DNA from: Orientallactaga sibirica
Taxonomy: Eukaryota > Chordata > Mammalia > Rodentia > Dipodidae
Direction: 5' to 3'
DNA length: 64,000 nt
Assembly: GCA_036365145.1 (NCBI GenBank)
Contig: JAEOAD010000018.1
Coordinates: forward strand, 14,738,501 to 14,802,500
Of this stretch, positions 11,466 through 23,479 are shown piece after piece. A program made the translations under genes and the position numbers. The notes beneath the pieces were generated by a model that was not told the DNA's origin, ran no database searches, and worked only from the letters and a program-made list of their open reading frames with translations. Numbering within the stretch: the first letter of the stretch is position 1; every line of letters starts with the position of its first letter.

Positions 11466-11859
11466 GCAGTATAGAGGAAATAAAGTTCAAACAGGTTCAT
11501 GTAAATTTAAAAAAAAGTTGTCTCTTCAAGTCGAACATCATAGATGACTGGCATGAACAGGAAAAATCTGGATGGAATTTCAGCTTCCAGTTACTACTCT
11601 TGGTTTACAAGTTAAACTTACAGAGTCAACAGCCTGCACAGAAGTGGAAAAGAAACAAAGACTGTGTTTATAGAAAGTTTAGCTCCCAAAGTGAAAGCAC
11701 AGGAATGAAAGCCTAGTCTTGCAGAATTAACAATTCCTGCTCTCATTTTAAAGTTCTTCTCTAACATAATTTATGTAAAGAATTTACTAACAAATATGTG
11801 GATATAGAAAATGCAGAATGTATAGAAAAAGGAACAGTATCCACCATTACAAAGATGAA
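11466..11859. other. Unassigned sequence
   Basis: A-rich, probably decayed LINE material because L1M sequence begins just downstream. No direct match recognised. Confidence 0.35.
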
Positions 11860-12400
11860 TTTCTGCCCTTTGAAACCAGGTAAACCTAGAGGATATAATG
11901 TTAACTGTGATAAACCACAAAAAAAAAAAAAAAAAAAAAAAAAAACAGAAGAGACAAATGCCACATGATCTCACACAGATATAAAATGTAAATAAAAATG
12001 ACTCCATCAAAAGAGAGAGAAGAGGGCCACAGAGATGGTTTAGTGGTTAAGTCACTTGCCTGTGAAACCTAAGGACCCAGGTTCAATTCACCAGAACCCA
12101 CATAAGCCAGAGGCACATGCTGGTGCCTGTGTCTGGAGTTCATTTGCAGTGAGTAGAGACCCTGATGCACCCATGTACTCTCTCTCTCTCCCTCCCTCTC
12201 TTTCTCTTTCTAATATATATAAAAAAAAATAAAAGAAAAATAAAGAGAGTAGAACTGTAGTTACCTGTGGCTACAGAGGGTAATTGTGGTTGAGAGGCAG
12301 GTATGTGAGAAGTTAGAGTGGGATACTTGGGATGAATTATTATGTTATCCTAGTCTACAATAAAACAAATGTGTATAAGGATAACATAGTACATATTTCA
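11860..12400 (+). mobile_element. Ancient L1M 3' end, interrupted by a DIP SINE
   Basis: ggatataatgttaactgtga, then gacaaatgccacatgatctc and, beyond the nested SINE, gagagtagaactgtagttac follow the end of L1M ORF2/3'UTR (the stretch repeated in old L1s as aaatactgcatgatctcact). A 27-base A run at 11919-11945 lies inside. Confidence 0.65.
12025..12245 (+). mobile_element. DIP-like SINE nested in L1M
   Basis: ccacagagatggtttagtgg head, ggttcaattcaccag box B area, core and CT stretch are clear. The tail is an A-rich mixture rather than clean AATAAA units. L1M sequence continues on both sides. Confidence 0.9.
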
Positions 12401-12439
12401 TCTTGATATGCTAGGATCTTATGATCATTATAGAATGTA

Positions 12440-13196
12440 CACATTTACTGAAACATCCCATTGTATCAAAAGAAAGTTACTTTGGTCATGAGGGCCCCAG
12501 AATCAGTCAGTTAAATACACTGGTAACAGTGCTAAAATAGCCTGCAAACATTGCAGGCTTATAAACAAGAAATGCTGAATGTGAATTACCTCATGGTCTA
12601 TGCATGAGCTTCAACCCCATTTCCTCAACTTGCTAGCTAAGTGATTCCAGTTTCCTGCCACCATTCAGTTCACTAGACAGAAGCATTTGAGTATTTAGAA
12701 TCTTTAATTAGGCAATTCTTTCTTGAAGTCTATCATGGCTAGATTAAGATTGCTTTCAGAATGATATTTAATTGAGATAATAGTTTAAATTGGTTATTGA
12801 TGAAGGTAGATGTGATTATGACTAGCTCAGTTCCTTCTGGATCAGTTAGAAAGCTTTCCAAGGCCAGTGTTTAGCTCCTCCAATAATTTGGGGAAGATAA
12901 TTAAGCATGTAAATTAGTGATTGAGATCATACTAGACTAAGGTGAGCCAAAAATACAGCTAGGGTTAGAAATTCTCTAGGGGCCACACATTCCACGTGAC
13001 AGTGTAAGCTGTATCCTTGGATTCAGTCACATATGCCATGCTTATTATGGGATTTTATGGTATGTACTAAGAGCTGGGTGCATGGTAAAATCCAAGGGCA
13101 AGCCTATGTGGCTAGGAGCTAACACACTCCATGCCTTCCAGCACCAGAAACAACATTCTGTCCCTTCAACTGTCACACTCTATTATCAAAACATAT
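12440..13196. other. Unassigned sequence
   Basis: No repeat family recognised. There is no coding signal, and the palindrome-like cacgtg at about 12993 is unremarkable alone. Confidence 0.45.
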
Positions 13197-13365
13197 GTGA
13201 AGCCTAAGGACCCTGGTTCAATTCCCCAGGACCCAAGTAAGCCAGATGCACAAGGGTGAGTGTGCATCTGGAGTTCATTTGCAGTGGCTAGAGGCCCTGG
13301 CATGCCCATTCTGTCTTTCTATCTGCCTCTTTCTCTCTCTCTTAAATAAATAATTTTTTAAAGGA
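13197..13365 (+). mobile_element. DIP-like SINE, 5'-truncated
   Basis: Starts mid-head at gtgaagcctaaggaccctgg and then follows the family to its AATAAATAA tail. The polymerase III box A is missing, so the copy cannot be transcribed from its own promoter. Confidence 0.9.
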
Positions 13366-14333
13366 GCTAATGCATTCATTAAGTTTATTTTATTTATTAA
13401 GCTATTTATTAAGTTCCTATTGTGAGGTGCACTGTTCACTATACGGAGGATTCCAGGCACTTGGGAGAAAACAGAGCAGACCAACCTGAATTAAGGAAGC
13501 TCATCACCCAAAGTGGGGTGGAGACAGTGAAGATAACACAGGGGAAGAGAGAAGACAAATGTCTCAAAACTGTTCTTCCTTCTTCCTTTTATTGCTCAGA
13601 TTAGTCAGATAGCTTTACAGGATTTTCCAAGAAACAATAATAGTCATAGACATAAAATAAATTATATTTCAAAATTTAATAAAATTGATTTTGTAAATTC
13701 TCTGCTTAAAACAAAATGAGTTAAATTTTGCAATATAAATTTTATTTTTTATTTTCAAAAACTGCAAAAGATAATTCATTTCAAACAAATTTCTGATGGC
13801 AATATTAAATAGAAGTTTTCCATAAAGTAGAAATATCAGCCATTTAGAATTGCCTGTATATGATTAAGTATTGAGTAGTATGGAAACATTTACCATTAAA
13901 CTTAATCATACTAATACTCTCTGGACTGCATTAGCATTCCAATTAGGAGATGAGTTTCCAAAAAGGAGAAATTAATTTGTAGAAGCTACATGTATGAACA
14001 AAATCAATCTCATTTAACATTTGAATAATTTTCTAGATATTTTTTGTCAGCATACCTTCTTGAATAAGACAAAAAGATCATTTCTGAGTATATGCCTATT
14101 TTCAGATTAGATTAGAAGACAAAAAGAGGTTTTCCTTCCTATTTCATTATGAAAACTTCAATAATAAAATGAGCTGTCTCACACTATGTAAATGATAGCT
14201 GCTATTACTACTAGCTTTTTTCTTCTTAAATAATTGTTTCTTTATTTCTGTGTTTCTTTTATGTAATCTTTGTCCCTTGCTTCTTATACTGGATTATCTC
14301 AAGTCTGTAAAATTTTGCTCTGCTTCAATATTT
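13366..14333. other. Unassigned AT-rich sequence
   Basis: No family recognised over nearly 1 kb. A 60-codon frame at 13422-13604 has no domain. Confidence 0.45.
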
Positions 14334-15140
14334 TATTTTATTTTATTTTTAATTTATTTATTTTTATTGAGAACTTTTATAATTATTGACAATAATCCAT
14401 GGTAATTCCCTCCCTCCCCTTTCCCCTTTGAAACTCCATTCTCCATCTTTGCTGTAATGATCTATTCCTCCTATTATGATTGTCTTATGTAGGTAGTGTC
14501 AGGCACTGTGAGGTCATGGATATCCAGGCTATTTTGTGTCTGGAGGAGCATGTTGTAAGGAGTCCTACCCTTCCTTTGGCTTTTATATTCTTTCTGCCAC
14601 CCCTTCCATAATGAACCCTGAGCCTTCGAAGATGTGATAGAGATATTTCAGTGCTGAGCACTCCTCTGTCCCTTCTTCTAAGCACCATGGTGCCTTCTGA
14701 GCCATCCCAAGGTCATTGTTATCTGAAAAGAAGTTTCTCTAGCCAAAAGTAAGAGTTGCATTAATATATAGGTATGAACATTAAGAGAAGTGCTTACTGG
14801 GCAGTTTGGTGAGCATAGTATATATATTTAGCCAGACACCAGCAGACATTACACCTATAGGGCTCCCTGGCCAATAACTCTCTGGAAGGTATTCCAGCCC
14901 TGGTACTGAAAATTTTCTAGTAACAATCTATGGCTTCTGGGTGTTCCATTGTCCAAAAAACCAGTTTTCCATATGATTTATTTATATCCTCTTAGATTTT
15001 GATTGACCCTCCTTCCACCTTTCCTTTACTCAGTCTTTTCCCCTGACCTCACTTAAGCCTTTTCACCCCTATTAATCTGTTCTTTAACTTACACATATAC
15101 AATAACATCCTATTAATTCCCCCACCTCCATTTCTATTCT
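14334..15140 (-). mobile_element. L1 3'UTR fragment (family A), internally deleted
   Basis: The minus-strand L1 tail is at the left (ATTT/TATT-rich 14334-14375). The body aligns base by base with the copy at 20698-21826 (ttttctagtaaca and tgaacattaag are shared). Relative to that copy it lacks about 430 bases at about 14840. Neither ORF is present. The 67-codon minus-strand frame here is chance. Confidence 0.75.
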
Positions 15141-15297
15141 ACTTTTTTGTGTGTGTGTGTGAGGTAGGGTCTCACTCTAACCAAGGCTGACCTGGAATTC
15201 ACTAGGTAGTCTCAGGGTGGCCTCGAACTCACAGCAATCTTCCTACCTCTGCCTTCCGAGTGCTGGGATTAAAGGCATGTGTCACAAAGCCCAGCTT
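15141..15297 (-). mobile_element. B1 SINE
   Basis: Plus-strand reading: gaggtagggtctcactctaa, gctgacctggaattcactag, gtgctgggattaaaggcatg, ending in cccagct. A GT-rich run replaces part of the T tail. It abuts the L1 fragment and may lie near its 5' boundary. Confidence 0.92.
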
Positions 15298-15534
15298 CTG
15301 CTTCATTTTTAAATAGTGTCTATTCTTTACTTTAATACCTACAAATCCATTTCAACATTATAATTGCACACATGCATTTGTATGAATATTATCTTTACAT
15401 ATTAGTCTGCCTTCTTTGCATCTCTGAAATTATTTTACCTCTTACATTTCTATTATCCCTATGATTCCTTTTTCTGATTTTCTGTTTTTACATAAAATTT
15501 GTACAAATATTTTAAGACTTACACAATGCTTTTA

Positions 15535-15680
15535 TTTTATTTTTTGAGCTATGGTCTCACTCTAGCCTAAGGTGACCTGGAACTCACTCTGTATGCTGGG
15601 CTGGCCTTGAACTCATGACACTCTTCTTACCTCAGCCTCCAAAGTGCTGGAATTTAAAGTATGAGTACCATGTCCAGCTA
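15535..15680 (-). mobile_element. B1 SINE
   Basis: gagctatggtctcactctag through gtgctggaatttaaagtatg. Flanked by the duplication acacaatg (about 15525 and 15681). Confidence 0.92.
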
Positions 15681-16797
15681 CACAATGGTCTTTTTTGTTT
15701 ACATTAAGGGTGTTTATTTATTGTGGTGTTGTAAATTAGCCTTTTATCTCTCTATGAATCTCATTACAGTGCCATTGAAAAGAAAAATGAAGATCAAAGA
15801 GAAATCAAAGTATAGGAGAAGCCAAATATCTTGAAATATACTGTTATACTATTTTCTCCTTCATTGTCCCCTTCTTTTTCCAAGAGTTTGTTGTCCTTTG
15901 GAGTTTTCATATGTCTATTTAAGATAGAAGAGAGTTTCATCTGTGATGCATGTATGTAGGCTCAGGTGTGTGCAGGGTGGAGAACAGGGTCCCTAGCACT
16001 CATCATTTTAGTCAATGACTAGATTTTTTTTTCTCCATCAAATATACATTTAAGCATTTTTAAATGATGCACTAAACATTAACTTGTAAATGCTTATGTT
16101 TGATGAAGAAAGACAAATCACAGCTAAACAATGTTTGTTACTCATATCCTAAAGCAGATCCACAAGGTGAGAGCATGGAGCCTTGGGGACAGATATGCAG
16201 TCAGAGCAAAGGCACTGAGCTATTGAACCAGGCTAGCCAGTTTGAGCAACAGGAGATCCATGCAACAGGGACACCAATATAAGTTCAAAGCTCATAGACA
16301 CATTCTCTAAATTAAAGTCACAGCCTAGCACACATCTGTTTGTATTTCTGAAAGAGGGAACTTTGCTCTTTTTCTTGTTCTGTTTTCTGGCTGAACTGGA
16401 ATTAAATGTTTGTCATCTCCTCAAGAGGTGAAGTTCTGGGAACACTAACTTCCTCCATCTTCCAATAGCTTCCAATTTTCTGGTCTCTACATTCCCTAAT
16501 TAGACATAATGGGGAGGAGAAAAATGTAAAGTGCTTTCTAATTTCTTTGAAAGTACGTCCTCTTCTGGGTTAGACCAAAACATATGGCATTTGTGAAGTG
16601 TGTTTCTCAATCCATTAACATTCATAACACTGATAAAGGTTTATTCTTATTGAACATATGCCCATTGCTAATTTTTTAAAATCATATATATCATTGCTAA
16701 TTTTTATGCATAGATCTAGTGTTAATTTTTGCATTTACCGTATCTCAGAAAATATATATTGTTTTTACATATTAATCTGTATGGACTTCCAGTTACT
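15681..16797. other. Unassigned sequence
   Basis: Over 1 kb with no recognised transposon. Open frames of 60-84 codons have no domain. The GT/GGA-rich part at 15960-15995 may be decayed B4. Confidence 0.4.
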
Positions 16798-16958
16798 GAA
16801 AACAAATTCTAGATGCCAGAGCCTCCAGGTGCTGCAAAGGAACTCTAGATGCATGCAACTGCTGTGCATCTGGCATTATATAGGTACTGGAGAATCAAAC
16901 CAGGATCACTAGGCTTTGCAGGCAAATGCTTTAACTTCTGAGCCATCTCTATAGCCCT
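16798..16958 (-). mobile_element. DIP-like SINE, 3'-incomplete
   Basis: aggaactctagatgcatgca, gtgcatctggcattatatag and gagccatctctatagccc give body and head. The GA-rich stretch and AATAAA tail are absent at the left, where sequence becomes unrelated. Confidence 0.85.
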
Positions 16959-16972
16959 TAGAACATATTTAA

Positions 16973-16999
16973 TTATTTGCAAGCAGAAAGAGACAGAGA

Positions 17000-17031
<32 letters not shown>

Positions 17032-17181
17032 CGGGCATGCCAGAGACTCTAGCTGCTGCAAATAAACTCCAGACACAGGTGCCACCTTGTGCATCTGGCT
17101 TTATGTGGGTCCTGGGGAATCAAACCAGAGTTGTTAGGGTTTGCAGGCAACTGGTTTAACCTTTGAGCCATCTCTTAATCC
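16973..17181 (-). mobile_element. DIP-like SINE with (GA)n expansion
   Basis: Full minus-strand copy with a GA-rich run at 16992-17030. Flanked by tagaacatatttaa (about 16959) and tagaaaatatttta (about 17182). It sits directly beside the preceding DIP, in the same orientation. Confidence 0.9.
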
Positions 17182-17194
17182 CTAGAAAATATTT

Positions 17195-17761
17195 TAGTGA
17201 AAGATTTCAAGAGGATAGCAAACACAGCCCATGCCTGCATTTACTGGACAGTTTTGCAGGTTCAGTTTTAGGAAACAGGTGACTAATTTGGTTTAATAAT
17301 TATATTGTATCAAAATGCTTAGGTCATATGGAATGTTAACTATCATTTATGGAAGGAATAAGAGAAAAGCCAATCAACATAGAATATTCCCGTAAGTGTT
17401 CATGATCACATGCCAAAAGCAAAGAAGGGAGAAAGAGAAAAAGAGAATTACAAGTAGAGAATTCTATCACAAAGAGAAAAAAACTCTTCTCAGGGGAACA
17501 GGCAAAAATGAGGAAAGATCTTTCAACTTAGTATGAGGTGATTCTAATTTTCATTTTGGCAGAAAAAAACTATAAAATAGATATATTTATTAACAAAGAA
17601 ATGCAGATTATATTTCTAAAAACTTCTGGTTAGCATATATAATAATAGGCAAAACTCTCACTAAAAGAAAATATCCCATGATTCATGTGAAGGCCAAGGT
17701 GGGGGATCCATACAAGATACAAGCTGTGCTTATTTCAGAAGAGTGGCTAGCATGGGTAAAG
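17195..17761. other. Unassigned sequence
   Basis: A/G-rich around 17420-17480. No repeat family or coding signal recognised. Confidence 0.45.
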
Positions 17762-18050
17762 GGGGTGAAGAGATGGCTCAGAGGTTAAAGACTCTTGCTT
17801 GCAAAACCTAATGGACTGGGATCAATTCCCTAGCACCCATGTAAAGCCAGACATATAAAGTTGTACTTGTATTTGGAATTCATTTGCATCCTCAAGGAGG
17901 CCCTGGCATGCTCACTCTCTCCTCTCCTCTCCTCTCCTCTCCTCTCCTCTCCTCTCCTCTCCTCTCCTCTCCTCTCCTCTCCTCTCCTCTCTCCTCTCTC
18001 TCCTCTCCTCTCCTCTCCATCAAATAAAGAAAAAAAAATTTTTTTTTTTT
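17762..18050 (+). mobile_element. DIP-like SINE with (TCCTC)n expansion
   Basis: gtgaagagatggctcagagg head and decayed core. The family's CT-rich stretch has expanded into about 20 pentamer units (17916-18020) and is followed by A and T runs. The repeat makes open frames on both strands, which are artefacts. Confidence 0.9.
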
Positions 18051-18063
18051 TAAAAAAAGAAGT

Positions 18064-18283
18064 AGGATGGGGAAATGGCTTAGTGGTTAAGGCATTTGCC
18101 TGCAAAGCTTAAGGATCCTGGTTTGATTCCCTGGGATACATGTAAGCCAGATGCACAAGGGTGCACATGTATCTAGAGTTTGTTTGCAGTGGCTAGAGGT
18201 CCTGACATGCACATTCTCTTTTTCTATCTGCCTCTTCCTCAATCTCTCTCTCTCTCTCTCTGATAATATGTTAAAATATTTTT
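18064..18283 (+). mobile_element. DIP-like SINE inserted in the tail of its neighbour
   Basis: Complete copy. The target-site duplication aaaaaagaagta (18052-18063 and about 18284) is the A-rich tail end of the preceding SINE, so this copy came second. Confidence 0.93.
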
Positions 18284-18339
18284 AAAAAAGAAGTATGTGA
18301 AGTGAGAGAAGTCAGGGGAAATTTAAAGCCACAAGTTGT

Positions 18340-18571
18340 GGGCTGGAGAGATTGCTTAGTGTTTAAGGTGCTTACCTGCAAAGCCAAAGGACCTTGGTTT
18401 GATTCCCCAGTACCCACGTAAGCCAGATGCTCAGGGTGGTGCATGCATCTGCAGTTCATTTGCAGTGGCTTGGAACCCCTGGCACACCCATTCTCTCTTT
18501 TTCTTTCTCTTTCTCTCTCTCTGCCTCTTTCCCTCTCTCAAATAAATAAATAAAATATTTTTTTTTTAAAT
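18340..18571 (+). mobile_element. DIP-like SINE
   Basis: Well preserved from gggctggagagattgcttag to AATAAATAAATAAA. Duplication ccacaagttgt (18329-18339) against ccataggttgt (18572-18582). Third DIP in a row in the same orientation. Confidence 0.95.
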
Positions 18572-18582
18572 CCATAGGTTGT

Positions 18583-19478
18583 TTAGAGTCATGTAGGAGA
18601 GGTTTGAGTTGGAGAAAGTGGAGTATGTATATTGTTAGGATTTTCTAGGGAAAGACAAAGAGAAGGAAACAAGAAAAAAGCTATTTTATCTCCTAAAATA
18701 CCATCTGGAGATCAAGCAAGAACTTTGCTCTCCCTATGGAGCACAACGGTGGGGATTTCACTTATCCTGCTCAGGAAAAGTTGGATAGGGAGAAAGTTTC
18801 CTAAATTAACACATTTTATTTTCCCCACTTAATGAATTCATGCTTCATAATTAGTAGGAAATGGGAAGTGCCAGGAAGTTAAAAGGAAAGACCATTCTTG
18901 CATTATTTCCAGGCATCTCTTGCAAATAAATATTTCAGGGAATTCCACCAAACTGAGCTTTCAACCTGAAATATGTGTCCCAGAGGAGAAAAAATGCAGT
19001 TAGTTCCGTCTGGGAGTGGCACTTCCAAAAGAGGTATCCTAGAGTTCAGTGGTTTCCTGTGAGTCACTCCAAAGTCAGGAGTCATGAAAATTAGCTCTAC
19101 AGAAGACTGTTATAGCATGTTGGTAATGGAGAAAAACACTATATCACATATTAGAATAATGAGGAAAGAAATTTTGCAATCTCTTAAAATCATTAAAAAG
19201 TAGATTATCCAAAAATGAACTGGGAAAGGGAAGTATCTTTAGATAGAAAGTATTTTGACACCACCTTCCAGAGAAAGAGAAGTACAGACAAATCTGTTAC
19301 CATCTGTACCTTACAAGGCAACTTCACTTCTTTGGATCAACTTTTCAGAATATGAACTTTTAAATTTTACAATTGCATACAAAATAAGATTCCAATAACA
19401 AAGGTCAGATGTAGGACATGGGGAAATATGAAAGGATATTATTAACTTTTCATTTTATAAAAAAAAGGGGGAGTTACA
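18583..19478. other. Unassigned sequence
   Basis: No recognised repeats for 900 bases. No exon-like frame. Candidate for single-copy DNA. Confidence 0.45.
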
Positions 19479-19633
19479 GGACCTGGAGAGATGGCTTAGT
19501 GGTTAAGCACTTGCCTGTGAAGCCTAAGAACCCTGGTTCAAGGCTTGATTCCCCAGAACCCACGTAAGGCAGATGCATAAGGGGACGCATGTATCTGGAG
19601 TTCGTTTGCAGTGGCTGGAGGCCCTGGCACATC

Positions 19634-19675
<42 letters not shown>

Positions 19676-19725
19676 CTTTCTCTCTGTCTGTCACTCTCAA
19701 ATAAATAAATGATCAAATTTTTTTT
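19479..19725 (+). mobile_element. DIP-like SINE with small internal duplication
   Basis: Box B region reads ggttcaaggcttgattcccc, a local partial duplication not seen in the other copies. A pure CT run of about 34 bases occupies 19638-19671. Confidence 0.93.
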
Positions 19726-19729
19726 AGAA

Positions 19730-20410
19730 AAGGTTTTAGAAAGAAGGAAACTCGGAATTGATTTAAAGTGATTGAAAACAGGAAATATATTTCAGGGCAG
19801 ACTTGACAAATTCCAGGCATATTTGACAAAATTGTCCTTCATGATTTGAGGAGGGACATTTGGCTTTCTAGAGTTCTGAGCTTCTGCAGTCACAGACATG
19901 AGTAGAAACAGGAGAGGACAAGGTTCCTAAGGCTGCTGGGATCTGACTCTTAGTATTTCCTTCCCAAATTCTGTTTCTTGAGTGTAGAATAGCAAGAACT
20001 TCGAACTGCAACTTGTCTACTGACATCATTCCCTCACAATACATTATTAGTGTACTTATTTTAACATAATAAGGAACTACATTTTTAAACCCAGAACTTT
20101 TTAAACCTCCAAGAAATAAGACCAACTTCATTAATAAATAAGAAGCCTACAATTTATATAAGCCAACATTGTGCATGATTATGTAAACTGATATTCATTA
20201 TTAATAATGAATAAATATTGGGATGTTGTGCCAGCTGACAGTTATGGTATCAAATGTTCCCAAAAGTGGTTCTTCATTTAATAAAATCTTGCTCTTTAAA
20301 TACAATTATTTTAACTAGCTCTATGGTCTTCTTGGCTAAAATGGGAGACCCTAATCTCTGCTCTTATTGAGATGTGGACCTTTCATAAAAATCTACCACT
20401 TAAAAAATTA
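19730..20410. other. Unassigned sequence
   Basis: Nothing recognised. An 87-codon minus-strand frame (19868-20131) has no domain. Confidence 0.4.
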
Positions 20411-20416
20411 CTTTTG

Positions 20417-20566
20417 GTGCTGGGTGTGGTGGTGCACATCTTTAATCCCAGCACTTGGGATGATGTGGTAGGAGGTTTGCAGTGAGTTCAAGGCCACCCT
20501 GAGACTACATAATGTCATCCTGGGGTAGCATAAGACCTTATGTCGAAAAACCAAAATAAACAAACA
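20417..20566 (+). mobile_element. B1 SINE, relatively young
   Basis: gctgggtgtggtggtgcaca through gttcaaggccaccctgagac. Duplication aaaaaattacttttg (left) against aaaaaatcacttttg (right). The ccaccctgagac wording recurs in the other B1s of this window and suggests a lineage-specific B1 variant. Confidence 0.95.
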
Positions 20567-20697
20567 AAAAAAAAATCACTTTTGCTCTGTGTTCAGCTTA
20601 ATTTTGTTATTTTGAAAGGATTTTTGCTATTGAAACCAAGGTAACATATTTATGCTCTTTTGGGGAGGGTGCAGTTTGTAAGAGACTTTGATATCTT

Positions 20698-21826
20698 TTT
20701 AAAAATTAATTAATTAATTATTTTCTATTGACAACTTCTATACTTACATACAAAAAAAAAAAATGATATTTCCCTTCACTGCCCCCCGTTCCCCTTCAGA
20801 ACTCCATTCCCGATCATATCCCCTCCCTCTCTCCATTAGTTTCTCTTTTAATTTTATGTCATCATTTTTTTTTCTATTATGAGGGGCTTGCAAAGGTATT
20901 GCTAGGCACTTCAAGGTCATGGATATTGAGGCCAATTTCTTTCTGGACAGTTGCATTGTAAGGAGTTGTACCCTTCCTTTGGCTCTTACATTATTTCTGT
21001 CCCCTCTTCCTCAATGGACCCTGAACCTTGGAGGGTGTGACAGAGGTGTTTCAGAGCTGGAAACTCTTCCATCCCTTCTTCTCAGTACTATGTTGCCTTT
21101 TGGGTCATCCCAGTGGTCATCACCATCTGAAAAGGGAAGCTTCTCTAACGGAAAGTGAGAGTCGCATTAATATGTGAATATGAACATTAAGTGTAGTGCT
21201 TTCAGGGCAGCTTGGTGGGAATAATATATACATTTAGCCAGACAAGCTCAGGCTTTATACCCCTAAGGCTCATGACCTCCCCTGCCATAGACTTTTGCTT
21301 AGTTTTTTCAGTACCAGGCATGTATTCCCTCCCATAGAGAGGGCCTTCAGTCCAATTATGGAGCAGTTGGTTTCCCCAAGAGCAGACATGACAATATTGT
21401 ACCCGTTTAGTCATTGGGCCTGTCTGGCCATATTGAGTTTTCCAGTGTCCACTGTTTTCAGGGCTGATAACTTCTGTCTCCCATATGGCTGCATGCAGTG
21501 CAGCTTTTTCCAGTTTTTAATTGGCTTCTTTACAGGGAGAAGGGTTTCTGCTCAGCACCAGCTTGCTTTTCTCAGTGACCTTGCCTCTCAGTCAAGAGAT
21601 GTCTTCAGCAATAGGGTCTTTCCATCTGTTTCTCAAGGGAAACCAAAGGCCTTGGCAATAGCCTTTAATGTTTTGGAGGCTACCAGGACCTCCTTAGCTA
21701 ACAACTCACTGGAAGATATCCCATCCCAGGCACTGAAAATTTTCTAGTAACAGTCTATAGCTTCTGGATGTGCCATTATTCAAAAAAGTAGGTTTTATAA
21801 GTCTTATTCAGACTATCTTGAATTTT
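20698..21826 (-). mobile_element. 5'-truncated L1 3'UTR (family A) with target-site duplication
   Basis: The L1 tail (ATTAATTAATT and an A run) is at the left and the 5' truncation is at 21826. Flanked by gagactttgatatctt (20682-20697) and gagactttgctatctt (21827-21842), one mismatch in 16. This is the fuller of the two family-A copies. The 150-codon plus-strand frame inside (21295-21747) is antisense to UTR sequence and has no domain. Confidence 0.88.
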
Positions 21827-21996
21827 GAGACTTTGCTATCTTAATTAATTATGTATATTAGAATTATATATAGGGCCTTTTGGGGAGTAATAGTGACCTT
21901 CATAAATGATTGGGCCATTACATATTGGACAAATACATGAGTTGCCATCTGAAATAAATACTGTGGTATTATGATTGCAACAAAAATGATAAGGAT

Positions 21997-22216
21997 GGGG
22001 CTGGATGGAGGGATGGTTTAGAGGTTAAGGCATTTGCCTGCAAAGCCAAAGGACCCAGGTTCAATTCCCCAGGCCCACATTAGCCAGATGCACAAGGGGG
22101 CACAAGAGTTCATTTGCAGTGGCTAGAGGCCCTGGCACACCCATTTTTTCTCTCTCTCTCCCTCTTTCTCTGTCAAATAAATAAATAAAAGTAAAACATT
22201 AATAAAATATTTTTTT
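21997..22216 (+). mobile_element. DIP-like SINE
   Basis: Complete copy with a perfect 13-base duplication aaatgataaggat (21984-21996 and 22217-22229). Confidence 0.96.
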
Positions 22217-22229
22217 AAATGATAAGGAT

Positions 22230-22860
22230 CAGATCTTGAATACAAAGGTATCAACTGATAACAGATGAGGTATGAATGTCAATAACAGAGCTAGGATGCA
22301 ACCATCTTATCCAAAACCAATGTGAGAGGATAACTGAGAGCATAATTATTTCTGCTATATGATAACTTGATGTTAAAAACACGTGCTATTTCTCCTTCCT
22401 TTCATAAATAGGAATGCTTTTCTGAAAAACATGGTGGGTTGTAGATGGAAAGACAGGGAATAATTTTGTGAAGAATTAAGTAACCTTTTAGATATAAGAA
22501 ACACACTGGACAAGAGAGCCAGACTGCAAGGATGTGGTCTACTTTTGGGGTACCTAGGTCATGGAAAATATCAACTTTAGTGACAGGATTATAAAGATAG
22601 TTAACAGGATCATGGCTGAAGAAAAATGATAACATTTCATTATCATTTAATTCCTCATCTGTTTACTTCTCTATATGAATTTAATCTTCTTCCATTTTGT
22701 TTTCTTTAACAATCTTCACACAGATGGAATTCAACATTTTTATTCTTCCGCACTATGGATGAGTTCTTCATAATCATATCTTTTTCAGACTTTGTATTTT
22801 ACCACAATATTATAATTCAGCAGTCACTTAATTACAGTTAGAAAATATACTTTAGGTTGA
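22230..22860. other. Unassigned sequence
   Basis: No repeat or coding signal recognised. Confidence 0.45.
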
Positions 22861-22861
22861 C

Positions 22862-23100
22862 TTTTTTTTGAGAGAGACAGACAGAGAGAGAGAGGGAGAG
22901 GGAGACAGATAGAGAATGGGCTTGCCAACAGCTCTCAGCTGCTGTGAACGAACTCCAGATGCATTTGCCCCCTTGTGGGCACGTGTGGCATTGCAGCCTT
23001 GCGTCACTTTGCATCTGGCTAAACGTGGACCTGGGGATTGGAACCGGTGTTCTTAGGCTTAGCAGGCAGGCACCTAAACTGCTAAGCCATCTCTCCAACC
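22862..23100 (-). mobile_element. DIP-like SINE, long subtype
   Basis: Same head and tail as the others, but between the aactccagatgcat and catctggct blocks it carries roughly 40 extra bases (gcccccttgtgggcacgtgt, ggcattgcagccttgcgtca). The same block occurs in the copy at 27819. Flanks ctttaggttgact and ctaggtggacatt are probably the target-site duplication. Confidence 0.92.
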
Positions 23101-23269
23101 CTAGGTGGACATTTTAAATTTTTTTAAGATTAATAAGTTGCAAAGCATCCTATTAGATAGTGTCGTTCTAAACACAGAGAAGTTTAAAATTGTTCAGAGA
23201 ATTGATTTTCTAATGTTTCAAATTAATGATTAATTTGAACCATAAGAGGAAGATCATTTCACTGTTTTA

Positions 23270-23476
23270 TTTATTTTTAAAATTTTATTTATTTGAGAAA
23301 GAGAGGCAGATAAAAAGAGAGAGAGTGGACATATCATGGCCTCTAGCCAGTGCAAATGAACTCCAGATGCACGCACCATCATGTGCACCTGGATTACATG
23401 AGTATTGGGGAATCAAACCCAGGTCCTTAGGCTTCCCAAGCAAGTGCCTTAACCACTAAGCCATGTCCTCAGCCCC
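23270..23476 (-). mobile_element. DIP-like SINE, short subtype
   Basis: Full minus-strand copy. Flanked by ttcactgtttta (left) and tttactgttttta (right). Confidence 0.93.
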
Positions 23477-23479
23477 ATT

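Noticed and set aside
21295..21747. 150-codon plus-strand open frame
   Set aside because: Antisense to an L1 3'UTR. The sister copy at 14334 has lost most of it by deletion, so it is not conserved.
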